DNA from: Paenibacillus sp. PastM-3
GTDB taxonomy: Bacteria; Bacillota; Bacilli; Paenibacillales; Paenibacillaceae
Assembly: GCF_029893965.1 (NCBI RefSeq)
Contig: NZ_JARXXP010000014.1
Span: 1 to 64,000 of the forward strand
Length of the DNA: 64,000 nucleotides
Reading direction: 5' to 3'
Part shown: in pieces, positions 9,017-16,365 of the stretch
Numbering within the stretch: position 1 is the first letter of the stretch
How the letters are laid out: every line of letters begins with the position of its first letter
Position numbers and translations under genes: made by a program
Notes under the pieces: model-generated
Database searches by the model: none
What the model saw: only the letters and a program-made list of their open reading frames with translations
What the model was told of the DNA's origin: nothing

Positions 9017-9232
9017 TTAGCGTCCCTGCCTGCGCCGCTGCGGCAGCACAATGAACAGCAGGTAAACGATCAGCGGAGTTGGAGAACCGGTCATCCCCCA
9101 TAATCCCCAGAACCAGGCAGCCCTACCTTTATCACGCCTGCGGGCATCACGGAACATCCATGTTCCCTGAACCAGCAGTATGGCTGCAATGACAGCCCAC
9201 AGCCAATAAGGCACATCATGCAGCTCCTTCAT
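9017..9232 (-). CDS. Small membrane regulator of the SigY operon, YxlD/YxlE type
   Basis: A 71-residue protein with two hydrophobic helices (about 8-26 and 49-65) joined by a basic DARRRDKGRAAWFWG loop. The QGTWMF...AWFWGLWG pattern resembles the small YxlD/YxlE proteins that act with YxlC to restrain SigY in Bacillus. Its ATG overlaps the stop codon of the upstream yxlC-like gene in an ATGA, so translation is coupled. It would lie in the cytoplasmic membrane as part of the anti-sigma complex. Which of YxlD or YxlE it matches better cannot be decided by eye. Confidence 0.75.
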   Translation of the reverse strand: MKELHDVPYWLWAVIAAILLVQGTWMFRDARRRDKGRAAWFWGLWGMTGSPTPLIVYLLFIVLPQRRRQGR

Positions 9233-9558
9233 TGATCTCTTTCCTCCAGTCGCCGCCTGATCCTAACGGCCGCCAGACTGCCGAGTACAGCAAGCGGAAT
9301 TACCGCTTGAAGAACCCAGTAAACAGCAGGCGCAACTCCCAGAACGGCCAGAACAATGCTAAGAAGGAATAGTGCGGCCAGCCAAAACAGCAGCAGCTCC
9401 CGGCGGCTCTGGCGGCGTCTGCGGATAGCTTCTGCTGCCAAAAACTGCTGCATTGCCGGCAAGGACGGTGCCGGGATGTCATCATACTGCGCATCCAGCC
9501 GGTCCAGCTCAGCAGACAGCTTGTTTAACAGCTTCATGTTCCCTGTATCATTATTCAT
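9229..9558 (-). CDS. yxlC: SigY anti-sigma component, YxlC-like
   Basis: A 109-residue protein with a charged cytoplasmic N-terminal part (LNKLSAELDRLDAQYDD, AIRRRRQSRRE) followed by two membrane helices (about 53-70 and 76-96). Size, topology and place directly after sigY match YxlC of the Bacillus SigY operon, which helps hold SigY inactive. The start overlaps the end of sigY by 8 nt, with AAAGGAG 10 nt ahead, and the stop overlaps the next gene. The three genes therefore look like one translationally coupled unit. Confidence 0.75.
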   Translation of the reverse strand: MNNDTGNMKLLNKLSAELDRLDAQYDDIPAPSLPAMQQFLAAEAIRRRRQSRRELLLFWLAALFLLSIVLAVLGVAPAVYWVLQAVIPLAVLGSLAAVRIRRRLEERDQ

Positions 9559-10081
9559 CCTCTTTCAGCTCCTTTCTCAGCTGCTGTAACCCTGCAGACA
9601 CACGCGATTTAACGGTTCCCGGCGGAACTTCCATAATGCTGCCGATTTCTTCATAGCTGTAGCCGTAATAATGCTTCAGCAATACGGCAATACGCTGGGG
9701 CAGCGGCAGCCGTGACAGGGCATCGAGCACCTCGCTCCACTCCAGATTGCGGCTCTCGAACCGCCAGCGGATGGCCGCTGTTCCCCGTTCCTGGCGCAGC
9801 CAATCTGCTTCCCTTTTCCAGCGCCGTTTGCGGTCAATGTATAGCCGGGTTGCAATCGTGATCAGCCATGAGGAGAATGCGGATGTGCCGTTATAGCTGC
9901 CGATCTTCTCCATAGCGCGAACCACGGTGTCCTGTGCCAGCTCCTCCGCCAGGGAAGGATCCATGGTAGCTTTGATTAAATATTTGAACAGGAAGTTGTA
10001 GTGCTCCCGCAGAAGCCCTGCCAGCGCCGAAAGATCGCCCTGCTGCGCCTGCCTTATTAACTCCAGCGTCCCCTCGCTCAT
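9551..10081 (-). CDS. sigY: ECF sigma factor SigY
   Basis: An extracytoplasmic-function RNA polymerase sigma factor of 176 residues. Region 2 holds the AEELAQDTVVRAMEKIGSY and FSSWLITIATRLYIDRKRR signatures; region 4 holds QRIAVLLKHYYGYSYEEIG and the GTVKSRVSAGLQQLRKEL helix-turn-helix. The following YxlC- and YxlD/E-like genes identify it as SigY rather than another ECF factor. The ATG at 10081 is preferred because GGAGGAGGAG precedes it; an ATG 24 nt earlier lies upstream of that site and cannot be excluded. An ECF-type promoter overlaps the end of the preceding gene, suggesting autoregulation. The inducing signal is not visible. Confidence 0.85.
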   Translation of the reverse strand: MSEGTLELIRQAQQGDLSALAGLLREHYNFLFKYLIKATMDPSLAEELAQDTVVRAMEKIGSYNGTSAFSSWLITIATRLYIDRKRRWKREADWLRQERGTAAIRWRFESRNLEWSEVLDALSRLPLPQRIAVLLKHYYGYSYEEIGSIMEVPPGTVKSRVSAGLQQLRKELKEDE

Positions 10082-10119
10082 CAGCTTCTTACGCTCCTCC
10101 TCCATTTATGGCCATCTGT

Positions 10120-10147
10120 AATACGTACAGAATTGCCGGATCGTTCA
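10120..10147 (-). promoter_or_regulatory. ECF-type (SigY) promoter of the sigY operon
   Basis: On the minus strand, TGAACG (10142-10147) lies 16 bp from CGTATT (10120-10125). The AAC core and CGT -10 motif are the general ECF pattern and agree with the TGAACG-type -35 described for Bacillus SigY promoters. The -35 element overlaps the stop codon of the upstream 76-aa gene. Confidence 0.6.
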
Positions 10148-10375
10148 TTCACCGTCCCGGTTATTTTGCAGCTCCCACAATCTGCGCCGCCAGGACTGAT
10201 AGCGCCCCCGGCCGTCAGGAAACCGCCAAAAACATAAATGGCCCGGTGTCTCTCTGAGCACCTCGGTCTTCTTCGTCTTTGGATAGTACAGCGCCTTTCC
10301 CTCTATGCTTTCAGCCTTTAAATCGGCTTCGCTTAAGTTGGAGTAATCATATAAATCAATGATATCGTTCTTCAA
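10145..10375 (-). CDS. Small hypothetical protein upstream of sigY
   Basis: A 76-residue protein of unknown function. It has an acidic N-terminal part (IIDLYDYSNLSEADLKAES) and a basic, tryptophan-rich C-terminal part (FWRFPDGRG, WRRRLWELQ), with no membrane segment. The TTG start is supported by AGGAGG 8 nt upstream. It lies just before sigY, and its stop codon overlaps the -35 element of the proposed sigY promoter. It is probably independent of SigY, though read-through into sigY is possible. Confidence 0.6.
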   Translation of the reverse strand: MKNDIIDLYDYSNLSEADLKAESIEGKALYYPKTKKTEVLRETPGHLCFWRFPDGRGRYQSWRRRLWELQNNRDGE

Positions 10376-10413
10376 TTAACTTCCTCCTATACAAATAAAA
10401 CCCGCATACACAG

Positions 10414-10456
10414 ACAAAAAAAGAACGCAAACCGGGATTAATTCCGCAGTCTGCGT
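10414..10456 (-). terminator. Rho-independent terminator of the dedA operon
   Basis: On the minus strand, ACGCAGACTG pairs with CGGTTTGCGT (two G-T pairs), followed by TCTTTTTTTG. It lies about 105 bp beyond the stop codon of the metallo-hydrolase gene. Confidence 0.7.
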
Positions 10457-10561
10457 GCTTCGCGAGGTAAATGTTACATTTAATTAACGTTATTGTAGCA
10501 ACTTTGTATCCTTCTGTCCATCTCTATTTTCTCGCTTTTTGTCGCTAAGGAAGGAATAACG

Positions 10562-11194
10562 TCACTGCATGGGTACGTAAGGATTGTTCCGGCGCTCGAA
10601 GCCGATGGTCGTCTTCGGGCCGTGTCCGGGGTATACCTTCACTTCTTCGTCCAGACGGTAAAGCTTGCCGCGCAGCGAATCAACCAGATCACGCTCCCGG
10701 CCTCCCGGCAGATCCGTGCGTCCCACACCAAGCTTAAACAGGACATCTCCGGAAAAAAGATCATTCCCGCACAGGAAGCTGACGCTGCCCGGTGAATGGC
10801 CCGGGGTATGAAAAACCTTGAAGGTAAGCCCGAGCAGCTTCAGAATCTGACCCTCGGCCAGATCATATTCCGCCGGCTCTGTACTGATCGGAGGTGAAGC
10901 CTCCGGCCACATCAGTGAACCGTTCAGCTTGGGGCTGACCAGCCACTCGCTTTCCAGGGCATGAACATATACCGGACATTTTTTGTCTTTGCGGATTTCA
11001 TCCACGCCGCCTATATGGTCAAAATGGGCATGTGTCAGCAGGATGGCTTCAATCTCCATATTCTCTATGGCGCGTACAAGTGCAGCAGGATTCATGCCGG
11101 GGTCGATGATCACTCCACGCTGCGGGTCAGCTCCGGTCAGAAGATAGGCATTGGTCTGGAGCGGACCCAAATTATAAGAACGTATATTCAGCAT
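10562..11194 (-). CDS. MBL-fold hydrolase, glyoxalase II-like
   Basis: A 210-residue metallo-beta-lactamase-fold hydrolase. The metal-binding motif THAHFDHIGG (HxHxDH) is intact, with later metal ligands in FHTPGHSPGS and LFSGDVLF and the final histidine in YPGHGP. This matches YqgX-type glyoxalase II-like thioester hydrolases of Bacillales. It begins 4 nt after the stop codon of the thioredoxin-like gene without a clear binding site of its own, so it is probably translated by coupling. A role in thiol or aldehyde detoxification is plausible from the neighbour but unproven. Confidence 0.85.
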   Translation of the reverse strand: MLNIRSYNLGPLQTNAYLLTGADPQRGVIIDPGMNPAALVRAIENMEIEAILLTHAHFDHIGGVDEIRKDKKCPVYVHALESEWLVSPKLNGSLMWPEASPPISTEPAEYDLAEGQILKLLGLTFKVFHTPGHSPGSVSFLCGNDLFSGDVLFKLGVGRTDLPGGRERDLVDSLRGKLYRLDEEVKVYPGHGPKTTIGFERRNNPYVPMQ

Positions 11195-11198
11195 AGGA

Positions 11199-11765
11199 TC
11201 AGAAACCGGAAATCAGGCTGCGCAGTTCTTTGACGATGACTGCGTGCGATTCCGTACCTTCCCCGTAGGCTTGCCCCATTGCCTTGCGTACTTCAGCAAT
11301 TTTGCTGTCGTAATCGGCGGCTTCCCGGTCCGGATTCTCCTGTTTGAAAGCCCGCATCAGCGACTGCACATGCTCCGGACGCGGCCCCCAATGGCCCAGC
11401 ACGTAACCGCCGGTATCAACAAAAATAACCACAGGCACCGATCTTCCGCCCATCGTCAGGAAGTCGTCCATCAGATCCTGATTTTCTTCCAGAATCAGCA
11501 CTTCGGTCTTGATGCCTGCGGTCTCCAGAATCCGGAAAACAACCGGCACATTGCGTACAACATCGCCGCACCAGTCGGCAGCCAGAATCAGCACGCGCAG
11601 ATCATCGCGGTGGTTCAGGCTTTCAAAAAATTCACGGTCATCCCCTTTCTCCCAGGCAAACTTCTCATACCAGGATTCAAAGGCCTGCTGATTTTTGGTC
11701 ATGCTCTCCACGAACTGGCGCGGGGTCAGGCCTTGGCCGAATTTATGAGCTACATTCTGCTTCAT
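11199..11765 (-). CDS. Thioredoxin-fold protein with a single-cysteine WCGD site
   Basis: A 188-residue thioredoxin-like protein of the Thioredoxin_9 type. The active-site region reads AADWCGDVVRN, so only one cysteine is present where classical thioredoxins have CxxC; this seems normal for the family. The cis-proline motif is present in GGRSVPVVIFVD. There is no signal peptide, so it should be cytoplasmic. It overlaps the upstream dedA gene by 4 nt and is followed 4 nt later by the metallo-hydrolase, so all three form one operon. The partner or substrate is unknown; a thiol-redox or bacillithiol-related role is only a suggestion. Confidence 0.8.
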   Translation of the reverse strand: MKQNVAHKFGQGLTPRQFVESMTKNQQAFESWYEKFAWEKGDDREFFESLNHRDDLRVLILAADWCGDVVRNVPVVFRILETAGIKTEVLILEENQDLMDDFLTMGGRSVPVVIFVDTGGYVLGHWGPRPEHVQSLMRAFKQENPDREAADYDSKIAEVRKAMGQAYGEGTESHAVIVKELRSLISGF

Positions 11766-12376
11766 GCTGCACTACCTTTCTTTTTGGAGTTATACCATTT
11801 GAACAGGAAGTAAATAACGATAATAGCGATAGCGACCAGGATAAGCTCATGGGTATATTTGCCGGCAACCTCATCAATCGTCTCCCATTTATCGCCCAGG
11901 GTGTACCCCAGATAGACAAACAGGGCGCTCCAAGGGATTACTGCCAGTGTAGTCAGCAGCGTAAATTTACCCAGCGGCATACGCGAGATGCCGGCAGGCA
12001 CTGAGATCGCATGACGGACAACCGGAATAAATCTCGCGGTAAAAATAACCCCTGTACCGTACTTTTTGAACCATTCCTCTGAATGGTCGATGTGCTTTTT
12101 GTTAATAAAAATGTACTTTCCGTATTTCTCCAGTACCGGTCTTCCGCCATAACGGCCGATCCAGTAGACAAAAATCTGGGCTATGACACCTCCGACTGTT
12201 CCAAAAATAATGGCCCCGAAGAAGTTAATGTCGCCCTGTGAAACCAGATACCCACCGAAAGCGAGTACGATTTCACTCGGAATGACCTCAATCATCAGTC
12301 CGATCATAATCCCGAAGTAACCCAGACTCTGAATCCATTCGAACAGATGCGAGATCAGATCAGATATATAATGCAA
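11762..12376 (-). CDS. DedA-family membrane protein
   Basis: A 204-residue integral membrane protein of the DedA/VTT family, whose members act as lipid scramblase-like or proton-coupled transporters for envelope maintenance. The family hallmarks are visible: the acidic VIPSEIVLAFGGYL segment, GTVGGVIAQIFVYWIGRYGG, and FTARFIPVVRHAISVPAG with the conserved FxxRxxPxxR arginines. There are about five hydrophobic segments and a basic end. The TTG start has GGGAGGAGGG 6 nt upstream. First gene of a three-gene operon with the thioredoxin-like and MBL-fold genes. Confidence 0.9.
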   Translation of the reverse strand: MHYISDLISHLFEWIQSLGYFGIMIGLMIEVIPSEIVLAFGGYLVSQGDINFFGAIIFGTVGGVIAQIFVYWIGRYGGRPVLEKYGKYIFINKKHIDHSEEWFKKYGTGVIFTARFIPVVRHAISVPAGISRMPLGKFTLLTTLAVIPWSALFVYLGYTLGDKWETIDEVAGKYTHELILVAIAIIVIYFLFKWYNSKKKGSAA

Positions 12377-12521
12377 CTGCAGCCCTCCTCCCTTTTGAAT
12401 ACAGAATGTAAACGTCCGGAAATCCCGGCATTTTTTCTGCTATGTACCAGCCTGCTCCTAGCTTATTCTAGCATATGCGGCCTTACAACTTCTACTTGCG
12501 GCCCGTAACCGAAGATCGTCA

Positions 12522-12551
12522 TTGACAATTACAGGATTAAGCGCAATTATA
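12522..12551 (+). promoter_or_regulatory. Probable sigma-A promoter of sdpR-sdpI
   Basis: TTGACA at 12522-12527 is followed after 18 bp by ATTATA (12546-12551), with overlapping TATATA alternatives a few bases on. The start codon of the ArsR-type gene is 42 bp further. Confidence 0.5.
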
Positions 12552-12574
12552 TATTTAGACAATTATTTAAATAT
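12551..12574. promoter_or_regulatory. Candidate operator of the SdpR-like repressor
   Basis: ATATTTA (12551-12557) and TAAATAT (12568-12574) form an inverted repeat with a 10-bp centre between the -10 region and the binding site of the ArsR-type gene. This position fits an autorepressor operator; the factor is inferred. Confidence 0.45.
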
Positions 12575-12592
12575 CGAAAGGTCGGACAGAAC

Positions 12593-12928
12593 ATGAATGA
12601 ATCTTTTAAGGCGCTGGCCGATCCAACCCGGAGACAGATCATCCGGCTGCTGCGTGAGAAGGACCGGACTGCCGGAGAGATTGCCGATTATTTTCAGATG
12701 ACCAAACCCAGTATCTCGCATCACCTGAGCGCCCTGAAGCATGCCGGACTGGTTCAGGATGAGCGCAAAGGGCAGTTTATCGTATATTCACTCGATACGA
12801 CTGTGCTTGAGGAGGTTCTGGGATGGTTTCTGGAACTGACAGGAGCCGGGAAAAACAGTGAAGCTGAGCCGACGGCAGCCGGGGATCTCCCCCGCCGGAA
12901 GCTCCAATCTGACAAGGAGGAATTGTGA
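12593..12928 (+). CDS. sdpR: ArsR-family autorepressor, SdpR-like
   Basis: A 111-residue winged-helix repressor of the ArsR/SmtB superfamily without the cysteine metal-sensing box. The helix-turn-helix is AGEIADYFQMTKPSISHHLSALKHAGLV, and the wing is RKGQFIVYSLD. The KALADPTRRQIIRLL opening is typical. It is followed directly by an SdpI-like gene, the arrangement of the Bacillus sdpRI operon, where SdpR represses the pair and membrane SdpI relieves repression by sequestering SdpR. AAAGGTCGG lies ahead of the ATG. The C-terminal 30 residues are polar and probably disordered. Confidence 0.8.
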   Translation: MNESFKALADPTRRQIIRLLREKDRTAGEIADYFQMTKPSISHHLSALKHAGLVQDERKGQFIVYSLDTTVLEEVLGWFLELTGAGKNSEAEPTAAGDLPRRKLQSDKEEL

Positions 12929-13581
12929 TGAAGGATTTTAAGTGGACATGGCAGGACACGCTGATCGTTGTTTTGGGTGTGCTGACGCTCGGTTACGCGC
13001 TTGCCAATTACAGCAGACTGCCGGAGCAGCTGCCTGCGCAGTTCGGCATTACCGGAGAAGTGAACCGGTACTGGCCTAAAAGCTCGATCATTATCCAAGG
13101 CGCCGTCCTGGGCCTCGTGCTTCCGCTAGCCATGCAGTTTATCCGCCGGATTGACCCCAAGAAGGACAAATACAACAAATTTACCGGAGCTTACAAAATG
13201 ATCCGTCTGGCTATCGCCGTTCTGATGGATGCCATGCTGCTGCTTTCTGTAACCAAAGGCCTGAATCCGGATTTTGCGGCGGGTAAGCTTGCAATTGCAG
13301 CCTTGGGAGTACTATTCATCGCGCTGGGCAACTACATGCCGCAGATTAAAGACAACTATTTCACCGGTATCAAAACACCATGGACGCTTGCAAGCCCCGA
13401 GGTCTGGCGGAAAACCCACCGCTTCTCGGGATACATGTGGGTAGCCGGCGGGATCTTACTGATACTCGCCGCCTTTCTGCCAAAGACTGCGTCCATCAGC
13501 CTGATTATCACCTCCCTGCTGATTGCCGTCCTTGTTCCCTATGTTTATTCGTGGCTCATTTCGCAGCGGATGAAGGCGTAG
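12928..13581 (+). CDS. sdpI: SdpI-family immunity/signalling membrane protein
   Basis: A 217-residue membrane protein with a DUF1648-type N-terminal part (YSRLPEQLPAQFGITGEVNRYWPK) and a C-terminal SdpI domain with the GNYMPQIKDNYFTGIKTPWTL and VWRKTHRFSG motifs. It has about six hydrophobic helices. In Bacillus, SdpI protects against the SdpC toxin and also captures the repressor SdpR. The ATG at 12928 is preferred over a GTG one codon earlier because AAGGAGG then lies 7 nt away; it shares one base with the sdpR stop. No sdpABC toxin genes occur in the window. Confidence 0.85.
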   Translation: MKDFKWTWQDTLIVVLGVLTLGYALANYSRLPEQLPAQFGITGEVNRYWPKSSIIIQGAVLGLVLPLAMQFIRRIDPKKDKYNKFTGAYKMIRLAIAVLMDAMLLLSVTKGLNPDFAAGKLAIAALGVLFIALGNYMPQIKDNYFTGIKTPWTLASPEVWRKTHRFSGYMWVAGGILLILAAFLPKTASISLIITSLLIAVLVPYVYSWLISQRMKA

Positions 13582-13614
13582 GACGGCGGGTACAGGCATG
13601 AGCCCGGTACAATC

Positions 13615-13801
13615 TAGTTGGAAAATCGGCACTTAATTCTACGATTTCTTTGTGTTTATAAGATTTAAGTGGATTTTTGCTATTTATTTTGGGCTGTTTG
13701 CCACCCAGTTCGGGAATTCAGGCATTATTAAGTGGCGTTTTTCCAACTAATATCCGGAATAGAAGTTAAACAGCGATTTTTAGTAGCAAAATTCCACTTA
13801 A
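13615..13801. repeat. Interleaved inverted-repeat element
   Basis: Two pairs of long inverted repeats interlock in the AT-rich stretch after sdpI. Pair A is 13615-13637 with 13727-13749, 23 bp with 2 mismatches, starting TAGTTGGAAAA and ending TTTTCCAACTA. Pair B is 13665-13682 with 13784-13801, 18 bp with 1 mismatch, containing TTAAGTGG. The order A-B-A'-B' cannot fold as simple nested hairpins. B and A' also share TTAAGTGG(A/C)(T/G)TTTT as direct repeats. There is no gene inside. It looks like a dispersed REP or MITE-like unit. Confidence 0.65.
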
Positions 13802-13927
13802 TCAAGGCAATCTCTTAAGCTCCCTGACGAAAATGGAGCCTTAACGATGCATATTGGCTAATAGGGAAGACACGGAGGATTTGTTGGGTAAACAGCTGTA
13901 CAGGTTCTGCTATTTGAGACAGAGGAT

Positions 13928-13958
13928 AACCCTCTCCTACTTAAAACCGGAGAGGGTT
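13928..13958. terminator. Hairpin overlapping the end of the O-antigen-ligase-like gene
   Basis: AACCCTCTCC and GGAGAGGGTT form a perfect 10-bp stem. The minus-strand stop codon (13941-13943) lies in the 11-nt loop. No T-run follows, so termination strength is uncertain. Confidence 0.4.
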
Positions 13959-16181
13959 AATAGGCTTGTGCCCAGTTTGGCTGCACTTGCTGCCTTGGCG
14001 CACATTGCCAGCTGCTGCAACCAGCTTATCCAGCTCCGCGCCCAACTCCTCAGCTTTAATTGAAAATTCAAACTCCCGGTCATTGTGCTCCAGGCCTTTA
14101 TTGTGCTCCTGGAATGCCAGCAGCCGGTATCTCCTCAGCAGCTCCTGTCCGGCACCCGCACTGGCTGCGGCACGCTGCAGATCCCCTTGTGCCAAAGAAC
14201 GGCGGCCCATCTGCAGCATGCCTTCTGCTGCCCTCCTCCACTTGAAGGCGTTAAACCTGTCCAAATCCATGCTTCTTCTCACCCAGTAAAGCGCGGTCCC
14301 CGGCTCATTGCCTTTCAGGCAGGCTTCTGCCAGCAGCCAGTGCAGACCGGCATCTCCCGGGGAGTACTCAAGACTGCGGAGCAGCAGCTCCTCCTTCTCT
14401 TCCTGCGGAAGCAGTCCCGCAAAGCTTACAGCTATACGGGGATCGTACGGATTGTGATGCAGTGCTTCCTGGAGCAGCCTACTCTGTACTACAGGATCTG
14501 CAGCACGGGCAGCCTGGCTGAATAAGCTCTCCCCCTTCCACAGCTTGAAGGAAAGGCCGCTCAGTATTAGACAGAAGCAGACTGCCGTTATCAGCAATAC
14601 CCGCAATCCTGCCTGCTGTGCTGTAGCAGAGCGATTCGTATGCCTCTGGCGGCATAAACCTGCTCCTGTACCAGCCGGCAGGGCTGCCGGTTGGATCATG
14701 AGATGGGGCGAGCCGGCAAGCGCTCTTGCTGTCAGCAAGAACAGCAGCAGCCAGAAGAGCCCGTAGCTCCAGCTGAAATCCACTGCGCCGTGCAGGAGGA
14801 TGACTAGCAGCGGGGGCAGCAGCCCGGGGGCGTTCCTGCCCGCCAGTATTCCTGCTGCCAGCAGCATGAGCAGCACAGCGGCACTTCCGACGATACCGAG
14901 ATTCAGCAGAATATCGAGGTATCCGCTGTGGACCTGGCTGCCCACGTAGGGGCGGGACTGGACAGCGAGGTACGCGCTGCGCCAGGTCTCGCCCCCCTGC
15001 CCCAGCCAGGGGGCTTCCCCCGCGAGGCGCCAGGCGTCGCGGTAAAACAGCCCGCGGGCGGCGGCCGTCGGAGACGGCCCGCTGATCCGCCCGCGCAGCA
15101 GTGCCAGGACGGCGCTCCCCGCCGCCGTCCACAATCCCGCCGCCAGCAGCATGGCGGCGAACTGCCCGCCCGCCGCGCCCCGGCAGCGGCGGCACAGCCA
15201 CAGGCCGGCGAGCAGCGCGCCGGCCCAGCACCCGGCCAGCAGCAGCAGGCCGGGCAAAGGCTCTGCCGCCAGCCCGGTGCGGGCCAGCTGGCGGTACAGC
15301 AGCGCCGCAGCAGCCGCGGGCGCGGCGGCGCAGACCAGAAGCGGCGCGGCCAGCCGCCGCTTCCAGAGCAGGGCTGCGGCGGCGGCGCAGGCCGCAGCCA
15401 GCAGTGCGCCGCGCGACTCGCTGAGCAGCAGCGCGGCGGCGTACGGGAACAGAGGCAGCATGCACAGCAGCTGCCTCGCGGTATTATGCGCGCGGAGATG
15501 GCCGCGCGCAGCCGCCTCCGCGGCCGCCACGGTCCGCTCCAGCAGGAAAATGGCCATCACGGCGCCGAAGGCATTCGGATACTGGAGCAGCCCGCCCAGC
15601 CTTGCCCCGGTAGCACTGACTGCCGGGGAGTCCGTATAGGCAATGGCATAACGGAGCGGCAATCCGCAGGCAGCCAGCAGGCCGCTTAGACAGAGGGTCA
15701 TGCCAAGCGTATGCCAGAGTGCTGCAAGAAATCTGGCCCCCCCGCGGCTGCCCGCACAAACAGCGGCGAAATAAGCAAAGCTTCCATACAGCCCCCAGCG
15801 CAACAGCTCATTAAGCGTTCCCTGCACCGACAGCGGCCCCCTTAGCAGCTGTACGGCATATAAGGCAAAAAAGATTATGGGACAGCCCAACAGAACAATA
15901 AGCGTCCAATTCCCGGCCTGATGTGAACCTCCGGTATTCCCTTCACCCGCCTCCGGCCCCTCCAAAATGTTTGCCCTGCCTCCGGCAGCTCTTCCGCCGC
16001 TGCCCGCAAAGACGGCAAAAGCAGCACACAGGCCGAACCATACAGCCAGAAGACCATACAGTTCCCGGGCAAAAAAAAGCCCGCGCAGCAGGCATGCTGC
16101 TGCTGCAGCCAAAAGCAGCATGCCTGCACTCCCCCAGCTCGTAAACCGCCGCAGCCGGGGCCAGATTCGGTTGATTTCCAT
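13941..16181 (-). CDS. O-antigen ligase-like (Wzy/WaaL) membrane protein with C-terminal helical repeats
   Basis: A 746-residue membrane protein with about 10-12 hydrophobic helices over the first 540 residues and a soluble C-terminal part of about 200 residues with TPR-like helix pairs (LLHWLLAEACLKGNEPGTALYWVRRSM). The segment SQVHSGYLDILLNLGIVG is the recognisable Wzy_C/O-antigen-ligase motif. Such proteins ligate or polymerise undecaprenyl-linked glycans, for example teichuronic acid or exopolysaccharide. The ATG with GGAGG 5 nt upstream is used. The middle (about 15000-15600) is very rich in G and C and encodes mostly Ala, Leu, Gly and Arg, much above its neighbours. No other polysaccharide genes lie nearby. 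Confidence 0.75.
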   Translation of the reverse strand: MEINRIWPRLRRFTSWGSAGMLLLAAAAACLLRGLFFARELYGLLAVWFGLCAAFAVFAGSGGRAAGGRANILEGPEAGEGNTGGSHQAGNWTLIVLLGCPIIFFALYAVQLLRGPLSVQGTLNELLRWGLYGSFAYFAAVCAGSRGGARFLAALWHTLGMTLCLSGLLAACGLPLRYAIAYTDSPAVSATGARLGGLLQYPNAFGAVMAIFLLERTVAAAEAAARGHLRAHNTARQLLCMLPLFPYAAALLLSESRGALLAAACAAAAALLWKRRLAAPLLVCAAAPAAAAALLYRQLARTGLAAEPLPGLLLLAGCWAGALLAGLWLCRRCRGAAGGQFAAMLLAAGLWTAAGSAVLALLRGRISGPSPTAAARGLFYRDAWRLAGEAPWLGQGGETWRSAYLAVQSRPYVGSQVHSGYLDILLNLGIVGSAAVLLMLLAAGILAGRNAPGLLPPLLVILLHGAVDFSWSYGLFWLLLFLLTARALAGSPHLMIQPAALPAGTGAGLCRQRHTNRSATAQQAGLRVLLITAVCFCLILSGLSFKLWKGESLFSQAARAADPVVQSRLLQEALHHNPYDPRIAVSFAGLLPQEEKEELLLRSLEYSPGDAGLHWLLAEACLKGNEPGTALYWVRRSMDLDRFNAFKWRRAAEGMLQMGRRSLAQGDLQRAAASAGAGQELLRRYRLLAFQEHNKGLEHNDREFEFSIKAEELGAELDKLVAAAGNVRQGSKCSQTGHKPINPLRF

Positions 16182-16256
16182 CGTTACCTCCATGTACCTT
16201 GTTATCCGTCAGTTTTCCCGCAAATTGGAAAATTTATATACCGGAATCCCAAAGCA

Positions 16257-16299
16257 AACAGGACAGTGCTGCTCCCGGAGGAAAGAACGCTGTCCTGTT
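16257..16299 (-). terminator. Hairpin downstream of the methyltransferase gene
   Basis: AACAGGACAG and CTGTCCTGTT form a perfect 10-bp stem about 70 bp beyond the stop codon of the methyltransferase gene. It is followed on the minus strand by TTTGCTTT, a weak T-run. Confidence 0.5.
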
Positions 16300-16365
16300 C
16301 ATTGCAAGCATTATAGGTACTATCTGTACGGCAAGACTTCCATCGCCTGCAGCTCCCGGCAGCCC

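Noticed and set aside
11199..11765. Loss of the second active-site cysteine in the thioredoxin-like protein as a mutation
   Set aside because: WCGD with one cysteine seems to be the normal form in this family, so it is not evidence of decay.
14479..15689. Several long frames on both strands within the O-antigen-ligase-like gene
   Set aside because: They are Ala/Arg/Pro-rich, have no binding sites, and arise from the very high GC content of this stretch.
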